Source: Buxus sempervirens
Taxonomy: Eukaryota > Streptophyta > Magnoliopsida > Buxales > Buxaceae
Length of the DNA stretch: 64,000 nucleotides
Assembly (NCBI GenBank): GCA_947561395.2
Contig: OX387185.1
Coordinates: 34,080,213-34,144,212, forward strand
Reading direction: 5' to 3'
Both the position numbers and the translations under genes were made by a program. Shown one piece after another: positions 1-11,877 of the stretch (position 1 is the stretch's first letter; the number at the start of each line of letters is the position of its first letter). Under the pieces are notes generated by a model. It was not told the origin of the DNA. It ran no database searches and worked only from the letters and a program-made list of their open reading frames with translations.

Positions 1-204
1 AACACCCTTAATAATGCGTCCCCTATGCTTTTCTGAATTTAGCAAAAGTCCCAGTATTGAAAGCTAGGTTGGGACCTTATTCAATTGTTCGACAATATCA
101 AATTCACTTTTCTTTATTATCTTGATAGGTCTGCTGCCTCATTTTCTGCTTCCTGGGGGGTGTCCTCCCCTATTTTTGTTTTTCCTTTCATTTTTTCTTT
201 TCTT

Positions 205-1873
205 CTATTTCTTTTCTTTCCTTCTCCACTTTTGGTATACCCTTAGTAGCACAATCATTCTTCTTGGAGATGACATTGACTTCCCCTCATCCTTATCTTG
301 GAAGAAATGAACCTTAACTGATGTCCCTACAGGAGCAATCATTTGAGAGGGGTCAAAGGTTCTTCTCATGGAAGAGATGGCCGTGATTGAGTTAGATGGG
401 CCTGCCCCATTGTGATAAGGCAGAGGGTTCTGTCCAATATCGCTACCCGACGGGGCAGGCGAAGCAGTATTGAAGATCAGGGTTTTCTGGTCCAACAAAT
501 CCTGAACCGCGTGCCCTGGTGCACCCATGTGAAAGTCACAAGTGACTAAATGATCAAAATTCCTCCCCTTCGATGCATTTGGGTTGGGATCCTTCAGGGT
601 CACATATTCACCTTTCAGTAAGTTTGGTAACAGCTGGGAAAGAGACACGGGAAGAGGAATAAAAACTCTGTTCGTCCTTGCTGCCATCCAGGCGTCTTTC
701 TCTTCCTTAGTAAAAGCCCTCCTCTGGTTTGCAGGTACGGAGGGGGAGAAATTGATGTTGAGCGGGGTCTGATATGACTGCTGGGCCTGCTAGGGTGTAA
801 AAATATTGACGTGGAGTGGTTTCTTGGGAGGAGAGGCTTGTACTAAGTTCACTTCTCCTTCTTTCCTCGCTCCATTCTTCTTAAACCCATTACCTTTCTT
901 CTGTCCCAGGGAAGTGGAGGAATCTGATTGTCCGGCTAGAGCAGAGTAATCAATGAGTTTTCCTGACTTGACCCCTTCCTCGATCCGGTCAGCCACTTGT
1001 ACCAAGGCTGCAAAATTGGTGGTAATCAGACCCACCAAGTGATTGTAGAAGGGCTGTCCCAGTGTACTTACGAACATTGAGATCATCTCAGGCTCCAACA
1101 TAGGCGGCCTGACTTGGGAGGCAGCCTCTCTCCACCTCTTGGCATATTGCCTTACAGATTTCTCCTTTCCCTTGCTCATTCTCATCATATCGTACCTGTC
1201 TGGCACGATCTCTGAGTTGAACTTATATTGGTCCAAAAAAGCATCGGCCAAGTCCTTCCACCTTCTGATCCTTCCATGGTCCACGGTGGCAAACCACCTC
1301 AGAGCCAATCCTGTCAAACTCCTCTGGAAGAGTTGGATCAGAATGCCATTATCCCGGCCAAACTGGCACAAAGCCCCATAGTATAACTTCAGGTGGCTAA
1401 TTGGGCAGCTCGTACCATCATATTTATCAAAGTTCGGGCACTCGAATTTTGCCGGTAGGCACACATCTGGGTATATGCATAGATTAGCGAAGGTGGTACC
1501 TCCATAACTGTTCCCCCCTTCACCTCTTTGAGTTCTTCTTGAATCCTCTCTATCTTGTGTAGCAGTTTCCTTTCCATCTCCTTCCTTGCTCTTTCCTTTT
1601 CCTTCTCTTTCTCAAATTCCACGGTATTTTCCCTGATCAGAATAGGTTCAGGGACTGGTTCAGAAACGGGTTCAGGTATAGGTTGAGCTGGAGGTGGAAT
1701 GTAGGTTTGAGGTGGCGGTGCTTGCTGAAAGTAGAAGCTTGGTTTTGGGCTTCGGCCTGTTGAGCCTGAGCCGCCAGTAAATCTCCTAGCATTTTGGCCA
1801 GTCCGGCCACTTGCTCTTGTAGTTGAGCAAAATCCTGAACAAGGACGGTGGCTTGGTTCTCTTCCGGATTCAT
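205..1873 (-). pseudogene. gag: gag region of element C (fossil)
   Basis: Encodes the structural capsid polyprotein of a Ty3/gypsy element. The best open block (790-1464) has the retrotransposon-gag core signature, including ALRWFATVDHGRI and VRQYAKRWREAASQV, and matches the gag of element A block for block. The start is taken at the methionine at 1871-1873 because both gags open with MNPEE or MNPIEE followed by the same QDFAQLQEQVAG-like coiled-coil stretch. The 3' portion (205-687) holds the HMGAPGH segment that follows the capsid core in A. The reading frame is broken in several places, so this copy is a fossil. Confidence 0.85.
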
Positions 1874-2084
1874 GGTGCGGGCTTTTGATCTGGTTACGGG
1901 AGCAATGGTTGCAAGTACTTTATACCTGGAAAAGGAAAAACAAAGAAACATGTCAGCTTCAATTAATCCTAGTCACACACCTATAAGTATAGATAAGTGA
2001 GTTAGGTGAACACAAGTCTGGATTTATTTGTTTTTTTTTCTATATATTTTTCTATATATATATATATATATTTTAGGATTGTTG

Positions 2085-2905
2085 GAATATTTTAGGGCTT
2101 CCAAAGGTCCCACAAGATTTCCATTGATTGGTACGAAAAGGACCAACCAAAGGTTTTTTTTTTTTGGAATATTTTAGGGCTTCCAAGGTCCCACAAAAAT
2201 TCAATTGATTGTACGAAAAAGACCGACCAAAGGTTTTTTTGGAATATTCTAGGGCTTCAAAGTGTCCCACAAAGTTTTGAGTTGATTGGTACGAAAAAGA
2301 CCAACCACAGGTTTTATGGAATATTCTAGGGCTTTCAAGTGTCCCACAAAGTTTTGAGTTGATTGGTACGAAAAAGACCAACAAAAGGTTTTATGGAATA
2401 TTCTAGGGCTTCCAAGTGTCCCACAAAGTTTTGAGTTGATTGGTACGAAAAAGACCAACCAAAGGTTTTATGGAATATTCTAGGGCTTCCAAAGGTCCCA
2501 CAAAGTTTTCAATTGATTGGTACGAAAAAGACCAACCAAAGGTTTTTTGGAATATTTTAGAGCTTCCAAGGTCCCACAAAAATTCAATTGATTGGTACGA
2601 AAAAGACCAACCAAAGGTTTTTTAGAATATTCTAGGGCTTCCAAGTGTCCCACAAAAATTCAATTGATTAGTATAAAAAAGACCAACCAAAGGTTTTTTG
2701 GAATATTTTAGGGCTTCCAAGGTCCCACTAAAATTTTGAGTTGATTGGTACGAAAAAGACCAGCCAAAGGTTTTTTGGAAAATTCTAGGGCTTCCAAGTG
2801 TCCTACAAAAAATTTGAGTTGATTGGTACGAAAAAGACCAACCAAAGGTTTTACGGAATATTCTAGGGCTTCCACAGGTCCCACAAAGTTTTTAATTGAT
2901 TTGCA
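2085..2905. repeat. Minisatellite, about 10.5 units of ~77 bp, in leader of element C
   Basis: The phrase GGTACGAAAAAGACCAACC recurs near 2130, 2210, 2288, 2365, 2442, 2519, 2594, 2670, 2747 and 2825, a spacing of 75-80 bp. Each unit also contains GGAATATTCTAGGGCTTCCA and TCCCACAAA. Small open frames across it are only the translation of the repeat. It sits about 200 bp upstream of gag on the element's strand. Element A has a ~78 bp array in the equivalent place. Confidence 0.95.
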
Positions 2906-4314
2906 AAATTTCTTCTATTTTCAAGTTCAAAAGTTTGATTGAAACTTGTTTGAGGTGAATTAGTATCAAGAAATATGGCACCTTGGTTCCCCTTTTATGT
3001 ATCTTCCTTAAACTTGAGGGAAAAATGGATTTGTGTTCCAAGATTAGGTTAAATCTTTGGTTAGATCTTTTGAACGCTTAAATTATCTTTTCATACTCCC
3101 CTTGGGATGCCCACAAATTATTCACAATGTTTTTGGCATTTTACATTCATGAAAGATTGGGATAAAAACCGATTTGTACATTTCCGGGCTGTATCCGACA
3201 TATCAGGTCGGCTAAAGGTATGTTTTACTGTATCCGATATAAATAATCGGATACAAACATAAAAGCTTCTTACAGATGAGAACTGTCGGATAAGAAGAAA
3301 ATATGGCTTAACCGACCTGAGTTGTCAGTTAATGCCGAAATAATCCTTTTTGACTCATTTTTTCACTAGATTAATGTTATCTTTATTCCCCCTCAATGTT
3401 CACCTTGACTTGGCCTCTAAATACAGTCCCAAATTGGATTTTGACACTATACTTGCCAAAGAATGCATGAATGTTCATGAAGGTACATGCTCCCTCAAAA
3501 TTGGACACCATATTCAAAGATTTTGTACATTTGGTTGACTCCTACATGGATTTTGGGTAGGATCACTTCTGAGAAGAGTAAAAAAACTCTTCATATGGGG
3601 TACACCAGTCTTAGGGTACAGGCTTCCTTGGGAATAATTTCATCCCAAGCATAAGGACACCATGGATCTTACTTTTCATGATATGAAGGTAATTAAAAAA
3701 ATGAGTTTACCTTGCCACTTTGTGTTACCCTCAATATGGTACTCATATTATACCTTGGCCTGTGAAACATGCAAATGGTCTTCCCTCAATTACACCCAAT
3801 CCCCCAAACTTAATTGTTTATTTTAGCTGAAAAAGTGTTTCTTCACCTTCAAGCGTATGGTTTTTGGGTTTTGGCTTATTGGCAACTTAGATCTCAAGTC
3901 TAGTGATACCCAGAATCGAATCACAGATCCCATTGTCATCACATCATTGATTCAAATTCTAAGGTGAATGTTTTCACTTTCGTTTTCCAAAGTATCGACT
4001 TCGTTGCGCCAAGCTACACACATTCGGGTTCAACTTCCTATAGGTAATGTGTAGGCTGTGCAAAAAGTTTAAAGTGCTCAAGTGCATTTGAAATTTAAGG
4101 TACACTCACAACGTCCCAGCCCCTTGCCACTCTTTTTCACAGCCATGCATACAATTTCAAGCCAAGGCGCATATGACATTATATTGACCGTAAAAACACA
4201 AGCAAGCAAGATAAAAACACCCAAACATGCTCATGACTATCATTTTCACAAAAGTAATACCCAAGCATGTTATCACATTGTACAAACAACAATTAGCCAT
4301 GAAAAGCATGCTTG
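2906..4314 (-). other. 5' leader of element C, non-coding
   Basis: Between the minisatellite and the S1 insertion I see no credible gene. Parts align by eye with the leader of element A (for example 3830-4100 with 38200-38470, sharing the phrase on CTTCAAGCGT and the TGCGCCAAGCTACACACATTC stretch). A palindrome cluster at 3189-3330 is listed separately. Confidence 0.7.
3189..3330. promoter_or_regulatory. Palindrome cluster of element C, word TATCCGA/TCGGATA
   Basis: Imperfect inverted repeats lie close together: GTATCCGA and TCGGATAC flank an AT spacer at 3229-3253, and TATCCGACA pairs loosely with GGTCGGC just before it; ACCGACC/GTCGG-like pieces follow to 3330. The cluster is GC-richer than its AT-rich surroundings. 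It lies about 1.3 kb upstream of gag, the same relative position as the ACCGCA-type cluster in element A. Function is unknown; see findings. Confidence 0.6.
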
Positions 4315-4319
4315 ATACC

Positions 4320-7164
4320 TGTGCGCATGGAAAAGGTGCGAGGGCGCACGAAAAAGCACGTGCGAGCCTCCTAAAACGGTAAAACAAGAAAAGAGAGTCG
4401 CCACTGCCTGATGGGGTGCAGGCAGACACCTGGATGCCCTAAGGATACCTACTTTGGTCTGCGGCTTGAGATTCTGAGAAAGGGCTCGATTATGGTCCAG
4501 GGAAGTCCGTAGACACCTTAATCCGCCCCGTCGAGTGACGGGTCCCATTGGCTTCCCTGGTTTGAGTCAACTTGGTTTTAAACTCACCCTGCTTCTATAC
4601 CAGCATACACACTTATTTCAAGTTTAGGTGGGGACTGCCAAAATGGTGTGGATTCCATTATTTTATTTGATTTTTATTTTTTTATCCAGATGATGTGGGT
4701 CTGATATGGGCCTCATTGGAGGGCCCGTTGGACCCACAGTCTCAAAATGGGTTAGATTGGGTCCAATCGGGTCCCAAAAATGGATTTTTAAGGGTTTCTA
4801 GGAACTGACCGAAGGCACAACCGCAGATTGTGAGCGGTTTCGCCTGAACAGCTCTGAGTATGTGGTTTGGGCCTGAAAAACCAAGAAAGACCAAAATGGC
4901 CTCGGGATTTAGCTTGGCTTCTCTCCAGGGTATTCCAATAGTCTTGTGGGCCCCTGTGTGGGCCCACAGTGGTTCAGGGAATGGGGGATCTCCCCACTTT
5001 GGTTTCTCTTGGGATTTCGCAGCAAGGAAATGAGGGGGAGCAGAGGAGATTGCCTCCTCCCCATTGAGCCACCTACAGTAGCTAAACAGGGACCAAGTAG
5101 TCCCTGTTTTTGTCGTTTAATCCACACAAACCAGCAAGCTTAAAAGTCAACGAGAATCCCTCAAATCAAGGCTTAACACCTACTTTAGTCCGAGACACGC
5201 ACACACATGCTTTCACACACACTATGCATGGGGCAGAAGTGTTATGAGGTTTGCTCATGTTAGGACAGCAAAGGGCATAGGGTAAGGGATCATGCTAACA
5301 CTATCAAAACAGCAAACAAATAGATACAAAAAGTAACATGTTACTAACCCTATGCAAAGGCATGCCAAAGGATGGAAATAACCCAAAAGGATGTAGGGAA
5401 ATGAGTCCTTCATGCATGGCTCTATTGGGTGTAAAGTGGTAAGAAAGGAGAACAAGACTGCTGTTGTCTCCTGCAGAAGCTATTGTAGGTCATCACCCGG
5501 GGGATTACGAGGTGAGGGGGCATGCTAAGACCTCAGCACAGTAAGCAAAGAGAGGGAAGGGAACATGTTAATGCACATTCAACAAAAGAGATGACACGCC
5601 GATGAATGAATCAACAGCATGTTAACGACTTGGACAGCAACCAAGTGATGGGGAAAGGGAGCATGCTATAAATTAAGACAATAAAATACAAAGAGGGGGG
5701 GTGCTGCTGTTGCCCACAGAAGCTCCAGATTTCATGTTGAAGGGAGGTACAGGGGAGATATACATCCCAAAAAAATAAAGGAAAGAAACCTCACCACAAC
5801 TCATGCATGCCTTGCCACACACCAAATACCCAAATTTGCACATCCAAGCATGCATCCACCATGGCACACAAAGGGAAGAGGACACGACCAGCAAAGGAAC
5901 ACTCAGAAAAATTACGAAAAAAGTTAAGAAAAGAGAAAAATCAAGAAGGGTAATGGGGGGTTATTTCAAGGGTACATTAGATGAGTTAACTTTGGGGAAC
6001 ATGCTCCCTCAATAATGAAGCCAACTATACACAAACTACAGCAGCCAAAGTTTAAAGATGTACATTAGAAACCTCTCACTCTCCCTTGAAAATAAGTGTG
6101 CTTCCTCTCTTACCTTTGGACTACTTCCAGGATATGAAATGGATAGTGAAGGCATGGAGATCCCATGGAAAAGTTGCTTAAAACCAGCTAGAGACTACAT
6201 CTTCAAACATCATGCAAAGAGACCCATTTTTATATATGTAGTGTAAAAGATGGTGAGGAACAATACCTGGGGGTTTTTAGGACCCTCTTGAGGTGTGTAG
6301 ACTCCCCTTTGAGGTAAAATAGTACCTGGACAGTCCTTCTCCAGCAGCAACAGCAGATATACCTCCTCTTGTTGGGGTAAAAATGAAGAGGAAGAGGGAA
6401 AGGAAGGGTTGGAACCACCTTAAGGTGTTGTAGGGGGGTTATGGAAGCAAAAGGAAGGTTTTCAGATTAGAGGCAATGGGGGAGAAGCAGTGGAGATCAG
6501 CCAAGAGAAGCCAACCCCCGTCCACTGTTTGGATTTTCCATTTATAGAACACAGGGACAAAACCGCATACTCAGTGCGGTTTGGTCAAAAATGAACAGTA
6601 ACCGCACATACTATGCGGTTTGGTCAAAACCGCAGGGTATGTGCGGTTTTGGCCCTGTCTTTTCAGTAATGATTAGGGGACAAACTCGTGTAGGCACAGA
6701 CTGACAAACCATGCAACCGCACTGTAAGTGCGGTTACTTTTCGAGCGCCGCTTACGCTGATTGGCTCGCGCAAGCGGCGGTCGAAAAATCGACCACACTT
6801 CAATTTCTTCCCCCTTTTTTGGTTGAGTTGATTTCTAAGGCAACTCAGCCGCCCACTCGGACGAATTAGACTTCCCCAATTTTTATTATTTCCCATTTAT
6901 CTTAATTGGTTTAATTAAGATATTTTAAACTTTGACTGATTTGCCCCTAAGACTGTTTTGTTCATATCTTTTCCATCTAGGCTCCAATTCCTGCAAACTT
7001 AATTGCGTTGGAACCGTATCAGGATTCTCTATCCACTGGGATAAAGCAAGGTGGCCAATTATCACTTGATCAAAGAGTCAACTTTTGCCCCCTTAGGGTT
7101 TGACTTTTCAGCTAGGGTTTTCATTTTCAGCATTTCTGGGGGGTGCAAAAATGAGGTGCTTACA
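4320..7164 (-). mobile_element. Solo LTR S1 (family S), inserted in element C leader
   Basis: A 2,845-bp unit bounded by TGTGCGC on the left and GCTTACA on the right, so on the minus strand it starts TGTAAGCACCTCATTTTTGC and ends GCGCACA. It is flanked by a perfect 5-bp duplication ATACC (4315-4319 and 7165-7169). The same ends mark S2 and S3. It contains no gag or pol, hence a solo LTR. A minus-strand TATA-like box TTCTATAAATGG lies at 6538-6549. Near its 3' end it has the PBS-like TGGCGACTCT (4395-4404). Confidence 0.93.
6538..6740 (-). promoter_or_regulatory. S1 promoter: TATA box plus ACCGCA/TGCGGT palindromes
   Basis: Minus-strand TATA-like sequence at 6538-6549 with, directly upstream on that strand, at least four palindromes built from ACCGCA, a 6-8 bp spacer and TGCGGT (6560-6740). 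The arms are the same word as in element A, although S1 is a different LTR family inserted in element C. A weaker isolated pair, AACCGCA and GAGCGGTT, lies near 4818-4840. Confidence 0.65.
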
Positions 7165-7169
7165 ATACC

Positions 7170-7779
7170 CAAAAGCATCCCATAAATTTCTAGATTTCAT
7201 GCTCTTCATTTTGATGCTCAAATTGCATTATTCATACCCAACTCAAAGCCTAAAAATCCAGCAACTAATAACATGGTACAAGAAGTGTTTTATTAGGGAA
7301 AACATGCTTGAAAACCCCCAAAAGTACCCACTGAATTCCTAGGTTTCATGCTCTTCATTTTCATGTTCAAAGTGCATTATTCCCATCCACATCAAAGCCT
7401 AAAAATCCAGCAACTAAAAATAGGGTACAAGAAGTGTTTTAATTGGGGAAAACATGCTTGGAAACCCCAAAAAATGCCCACTGAGTTTACTGAATTCATG
7501 CTCTTCATTTTCATGCTCAAAATGTATCATTATACCCCTAAAGCAAAGCATGTTATCAAAATTCAACAAATAAACATGTATGACAAGATAAAGACCCTAA
7601 ACATGATTCTAGGCATAATCAAATAATACACACGTGCCGTTATCCTTATGAACCTTCTAGTCATACAAATCAGATTTGAAATACAACAACATGCACCAAT
7701 AAAATAGGCAAAATAGCAAGCGTTCAAAAATAAAGAAAAAGCATGAACAAGTACATCAATCATGGCTTAAATCCACAAA
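7170..7779 (-). other. Remainder of element C leader
   Basis: Continues the leader after S1. It contains three loose ~150-bp direct repeats near 7170, 7320 and 7480 around the phrase TTTCATGCTCTTCATTTT. No gene is recognised. The end near 7740-7779 aligns with the leader of element A at about 39000-39048. Confidence 0.6.
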
Positions 7780-7797
7780 TCCCCAGCAGAGTTGCCA
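7780..7797 (-). other. Primer-binding site of element C
   Basis: Minus strand reads TGGCAACTCTGCTGGGGA, beginning with TGG two bases inside the 3' end of the 5' LTR, as expected for a tRNA primer-binding site. Element A has TGGTGACTCTGCTGGGGA in the same place. I have not assigned the tRNA with certainty. Confidence 0.85.
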
Positions 7798-7799
7798 GT

Positions 7800-7866
7800 T
7801 GTGAGACATGGAAAAAATCAATCTCGTGACTTTCTAGTCATCACACGGGATTTGTAAAAAAGGGAA
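7800..7866 (-). mobile_element. First fragment of element C 5' LTR
   Basis: These 67 bp begin TGTGAGACATGG next to the primer site and end GGGAA, where element A is inserted. The sequence aligns with the start of element B's LTR at 52444 (shared CATCACACGGGAT). The rest of this LTR is at 41413-43155. Confidence 0.9.
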
Positions 7867-10218
7867 TGTGAGACATGGAAAAATGTCACCTAGGATGACT
7901 TCCGATATCGTCACGCGGGGATCAATAAAAATAAAGAGTCGCCACCATCCAATGTTAAGGTGTGAATGGACACCAAAGGGTTCATAAGAGCCAAATAGAG
8001 CCCAAGTAGCTCTGATATAAGGAAAAATCCAGAGATCAGGTAAGGGGAATTATTTATGAGCGGGAGAAGGTGTTAGGCACCCCCACTCATCCGTCTAAGA
8101 TGGTTGCCACATGCTTGCTTATGCTAAGGATTTTTTGCTAATCAAAATAGACAAAGGTTGCTTAAAAGTAAGCAAAATGTAAGTGATTATTCCACATGAG
8201 TAGTCCAATGAGTTTAGACTCTCCTTATGGATATATTACTTTAGAACTTCATGAGTGAAGGAAAATCCAAGTAAAATTTGAAGCAAGACCAATTCAAGGT
8301 AAATCTGGAAAAATCAGATTATGAGAACTTGAAAGCTTCGATTAACCATAACTCACTCAATTTAAATCCAAATCCATTGAAACCAAAGACATTTGAAAAC
8401 TGGTATATAGTAGGGTATACAGTAAAAAATTCAGCTCAATCCAATTTAAAACGAAAGAGAAATCCACATCTGAAATCTGCTGTTATAACTCGGAAAAAGT
8501 GGTGAGTAGGCATTTTCAAAGTCTTATTCGTGGAGTTTGGCTCAATAAAAATCCATGAAAATTTTCATGGAAAAAGTATGTGGTGCCATCTTTCCAAATA
8601 AAAAAACCTCACACCAAACTCTATCCAGATGTGGCTTGTGTGCTCTCTTGAACAGGCCTAGAAGACCATAGATTAGCTCTGGACTATGCCAGCGAGCAGC
8701 TCTGAGTCAATCTAGTACACAAGGCACAAAACGGATCAAAATCTGCTGAAACTAGTTGGAAATGAAAATAGACTTCTCAAGGAAGACTCAGAAACTGAAA
8801 TCACTCGAAACGGATTAAAACTGAGCAAATAGTACACCATCAAAGCGGCAAGTTCAGCAATCTGGGCTGAACTGACTTACAGACTTTGAACAGATGGTGT
8901 CAAAAATTGGCTTCATAAAAGTAAACAAAATTTTCCAGATATGAACTAGACATGCTCATCTATCACATGTCTTTGGAATCACTCAAAAATTCATCCCGAG
9001 GATGAAGTTATGAGCATTCTAAGACAGGCCACAGATGCTGCCCTGTTTTGAAGTTTTTTGAAGAGAAAACCAAAACTAGTGCATGTGTGCAAGTGAATTC
9101 GACCAAAACACTTGAAAATCAACAAAAACAATCTCAGGAAGTTCTAGAATTCATTCTGAAGCCAATAACCTCAGATTTCCCGTATTAAACATGGAAATCC
9201 AAGATCTAGCTTATTGGACGAAAATAGTGAAAAGTGTGTGAATAGGTGGAAATCCATTCTCTAGGAGAAGGCTGGAATCCTTTGCTATTGAGAGCAAGGA
9301 TTCACACAATTTCTCCAGAAGCAAATGCAAAAACTTCAGAAAAATCATCCATAGGCTCAAAATAACCAAATAGCATGCTTTTCATCACTTGTAGGTTCTA
9401 AGCCTAGAGGATCCATTCCTACTTCTGTTTCCTAAGGCTCTCTCTTCACGTTTTACGGCTAGAGAGGATTCCCAGGTACTTTGGAAGAGGTTTGAGGTTG
9501 CAAAAATGCACACAAGGCCTTACACTACAGAAAGGTAGAAGATGAGAGTGCTGGAAATGTAAAGAGGAAGCTGGAAATGTAAATAGAGCTTTACCTTGGT
9601 AGCTTGAGCTTTGAGTAGACAATCCAGCAGAGTTCCTCTTCTTCTTGCAGAGCTTCTATGCTTCAAATTGCCAGCCATTTGCAAGAGGAGGACCCCTCTA
9701 TTTATAGGCCAAGCCAAGGGTAGAAAGGTCCCAAGGGTAGGCCTAAAAACTCTTCTAGATTATTCCAATTCTCCTTAAAGGCTTGAATTGGAGTAATTTA
9801 GCAAGTTTCGGAGAGTGAAATAGGGAGTTCAAGTCCCTGAGAGAGAGGTAATATGCGTAAATAAGGCTAAGAGATCGAGCCATTTCGCAAATCCCCGAAA
9901 CAACCAAAACCGCATACACAATGCGATTTCCACAGAACCGTCACTATATGTGCGGTTTCTACGCAAATTCACCTCAACCGCACATACAGGGCGGTTCCAA
10001 TTCAGTTACGCTCGTCATGATTGCTGTCGACGTGGCTCAACGGCCGAAGCTTCCGGAAGCTATCTGGCAGCTTACGCGAGAAGCATGAACATCAACCGTG
10101 CTGTGTGTGCGGTCGCACAGAGCGGTTGAGACCAAATTCTCAGAAACCGTATATTCAGTACGGTTAGCACCACTTTTGAGTGTTTTCTTATGTTGAAGTG
10201 CAGTTTGGGGTGTCTACA
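7867..10218 (-). repeat. 3' LTR of element A
   Basis: Starts TGTGAGACATGG and ends GTGTCTACA on the plus strand, so on the element's strand it runs TGTAGACACC to GTCTCACA. Near-identical to 39069-41412. It contains a minus-strand TATA box near 9698-9708, the AAGGTGTTAGGCACCCCC motif near 8070 that is common near plant Tat LTR ends, and a PBS-like TGGCGACTCT at 7935-7944. Confidence 0.97.
9698..10166 (-). promoter_or_regulatory. U3 promoter of element A 3' LTR: TATA box and upstream ACCGCA palindromes
   Basis: CCTATAAATAG on the minus strand at about 9698-9708 is a good TATA box. About 200 bp upstream on that strand, from 9906 to 10166, lie four to five palindromes of the form AACCGCA, short AT-rich spacer, TGCGGTT (for example 9906-9929, 9935-9959, 9975-9997, 10144-10166). 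The same array is in the other LTR at 41099-41360. Confidence 0.75.
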
Positions 10219-10233
10219 ACTGCCCCCTCTTCG
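10219..10233 (-). other. Polypurine tract of element A
   Basis: Directly next to the 3' LTR the minus strand reads CGAAGAGGGGGCAGT. Purine-rich sequence abutting the TG of the 3' LTR is the usual plus-strand primer site. Element B has AGCAAAGAGGGGGCAGT in the same place. Confidence 0.85.
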
Positions 10234-10562
10234 TTGGAATTGGAATCAATTAACAGCGGAGAGCAAAAAGACCCGCAAATTGCGCTTCCCAAGATCACGT
10301 CCATTCAATCATGAGTTGCAAGAACTCCAAAACATGATTTTTGAAAACGAATTTGTTTAGAAGATCTGATGAAAAGTCCCTAACTTTAAGGGGCAGATCC
10401 TCTTTTCGCGTCCCACAGAGCACTCGTGGCTATGAAGTGAGATTTGAGCAAATTTTTAAAACAAAAGTTGATAGGGTGGTGTTTCTTGCAATTCATGACT
10501 ATCTTGGACACAAATCTTCTGAAAGAGAACGGAAAAAGTTTTGAAATTTCATTTTTTGGTGC

Positions 10563-10643
10563 CAACCGTACTGAATAAGCAGTTTTTGACAATTTTAATA
10601 CCAACCGTTCTGTATGTGCGGTTTTCTAGGTTGCATATAATTG
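10563..10643 (+). promoter_or_regulatory. Putative promoter of antisense gene 1 in element A
   Basis: Two imperfect palindromes (ACCGTACTGAATAAGCAGTT-like at 10564, and AACCGTTCTGTATGTGCGGTT at about 10603-10623) are followed at once by a TATA-like GCATATAATTG on the plus strand. The same order, palindromes then TATA, is seen ahead of gene 1 in element B at 54573-54660. Confidence 0.6.
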
Positions 10644-11877
10644 CGACTGCGACCGCGACTTCTCACTTTACCTGTGCAAAACCTTGGAAGTCTTGAGCTT
10701 GTTATTTCCTCTCGCGACCGTAGTCTTCCTCCGGTCTTCGATCTCCTCTTCTCCGGCGAAGTCACTCCCTTTCCGGCGACTTCATCTCCTCCGGCGGTTC
10801 TTCCACTCTCCGACATCTGCTAACTCTGTGGAAGGGGCTTTCGGCAAGTGACCTACTCTTACCTCGTCGACTATTCCATTGTGGCCAAGAATCCTTCTCT
10901 TCTTTAATTTCAATCAATTGTTTTCGAAGTTCCGGTGAGGTCAAGCCCATTTTTCTTGCTAGAAATTTATCTTTCGGCTGATACAAGTAAGTGGCTGAAC
11001 CCTTGTCATTCTTGTAAGCATTCAATCCGAAAATTGGTAATTTGTCTCCATGATCAAACTATCTTGTTTGTATGATTCTTATTATGACCTTGATCATTTG
11101 TTCCTGTTTGAACGAAATCCCCCAATTTTTGTTTTCGCTCCATGCTTGTATCAACTTGATTTCTGCTACAGCAATTTTTGAATACCTTGAATGCTAATGG
11201 AACTCTGATTTTTACATATGTGGCTTGCAATTTTTTGATTTTTGTTTCCATAGTGCCTTATGACTGCATGGATGCTTGGTTTTTGCAAGATGCCCTACCA
11301 TGGTTTTGTGCTCTGATAATTTGTAGGGATAGCTCCTAAACTTGTCCGCTTACAGAGCCTTCGATTTGTTTTGTCAACCTTATGATCCCGGAGCAACCTA
11401 ATATATGTTGAAACATTTTGCCCTTGAATAGACAATTACTGAGCAGCCCATATCATGCCTTGATTGCCCTTTGGTTGACACCCTAAAATAAAATAAATTT
11501 AGGGATTTTAGACAATTTGCCAACGCATCAAAATTCTAAAATTTTATAAACGACTTAGGAATTTTGAAGCTTCTTTCAGCATATATGTATATTTTCACTT
11601 TTTTGACATACAAGAAAGATATATAGGAATTTTATTTCCTGTATATAATTCTTATAGCCAAACTAATAGTAAAAGACTAATAAAGATTTCTAAAAGAAAT
11701 CAAATCTTGACTCAGCTAGACACTTGTCGAAGTGTTTCTTCCGATTTCCATTTTTCTGCAAACCAAACAAACTTGATTAATCCATAGCAATACTTAAATA
11801 AATCATGGATAAAAATCTAATGACTTTAAGTGTAAAAAAAACAATAATGAATTTCTTCCTGTACTCTGATCCTGTAG
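10644..11877 (+). other. Presumed leader and leader intron of antisense gene 1, element A
   Basis: No protein-coding signal is convincing here. The first 200 bp are CT-rich and align with 54660-54980 of element B. The block ends CTGTAG immediately before the first ATG at 11878, just as element B has CCACAG before its ATG, so a leader intron ending in AG is likely. The middle is AT-rich and featureless. Confidence 0.5.

Larger units (their letters stand above)
1..7866 (-). mobile_element. Tat/Ogre-like Ty3/gypsy element C, 5' part, runs off left edge
   Basis: Read on the minus strand, this holds the 5' end of a large LTR retrotransposon: the start of the 5' LTR (7800-7866), a primer-binding site, a long leader with a minisatellite, and gag. 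Pol lies beyond the left edge. The leader is interrupted by solo LTR S1 and the 5' LTR by the whole of element A; the remainder of C's LTR resumes at 41413 after the duplicated GGGAA. C must therefore be older than A. It looks broken, with several interruptions visible in gag. Family call is from gag similarity to element A, the shared primer site and the related LTR. Confidence 0.85.

Noticed and set aside
2073-2625. Open frames on both strands across 2073-2625
   Set aside because: They translate the 77-bp minisatellite, and the peptides are simply the repeat.
2085-2905. CRISPR-like array
   Set aside because: Units are direct tandem repeats without unique spacers, in plant retrotransposon sequence.
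8278-8505. 75-residue frame repeated at 39480-39707
   Set aside because: Its conservation is explained by lying in the two LTRs of element A. It has no domain and is probably non-coding.
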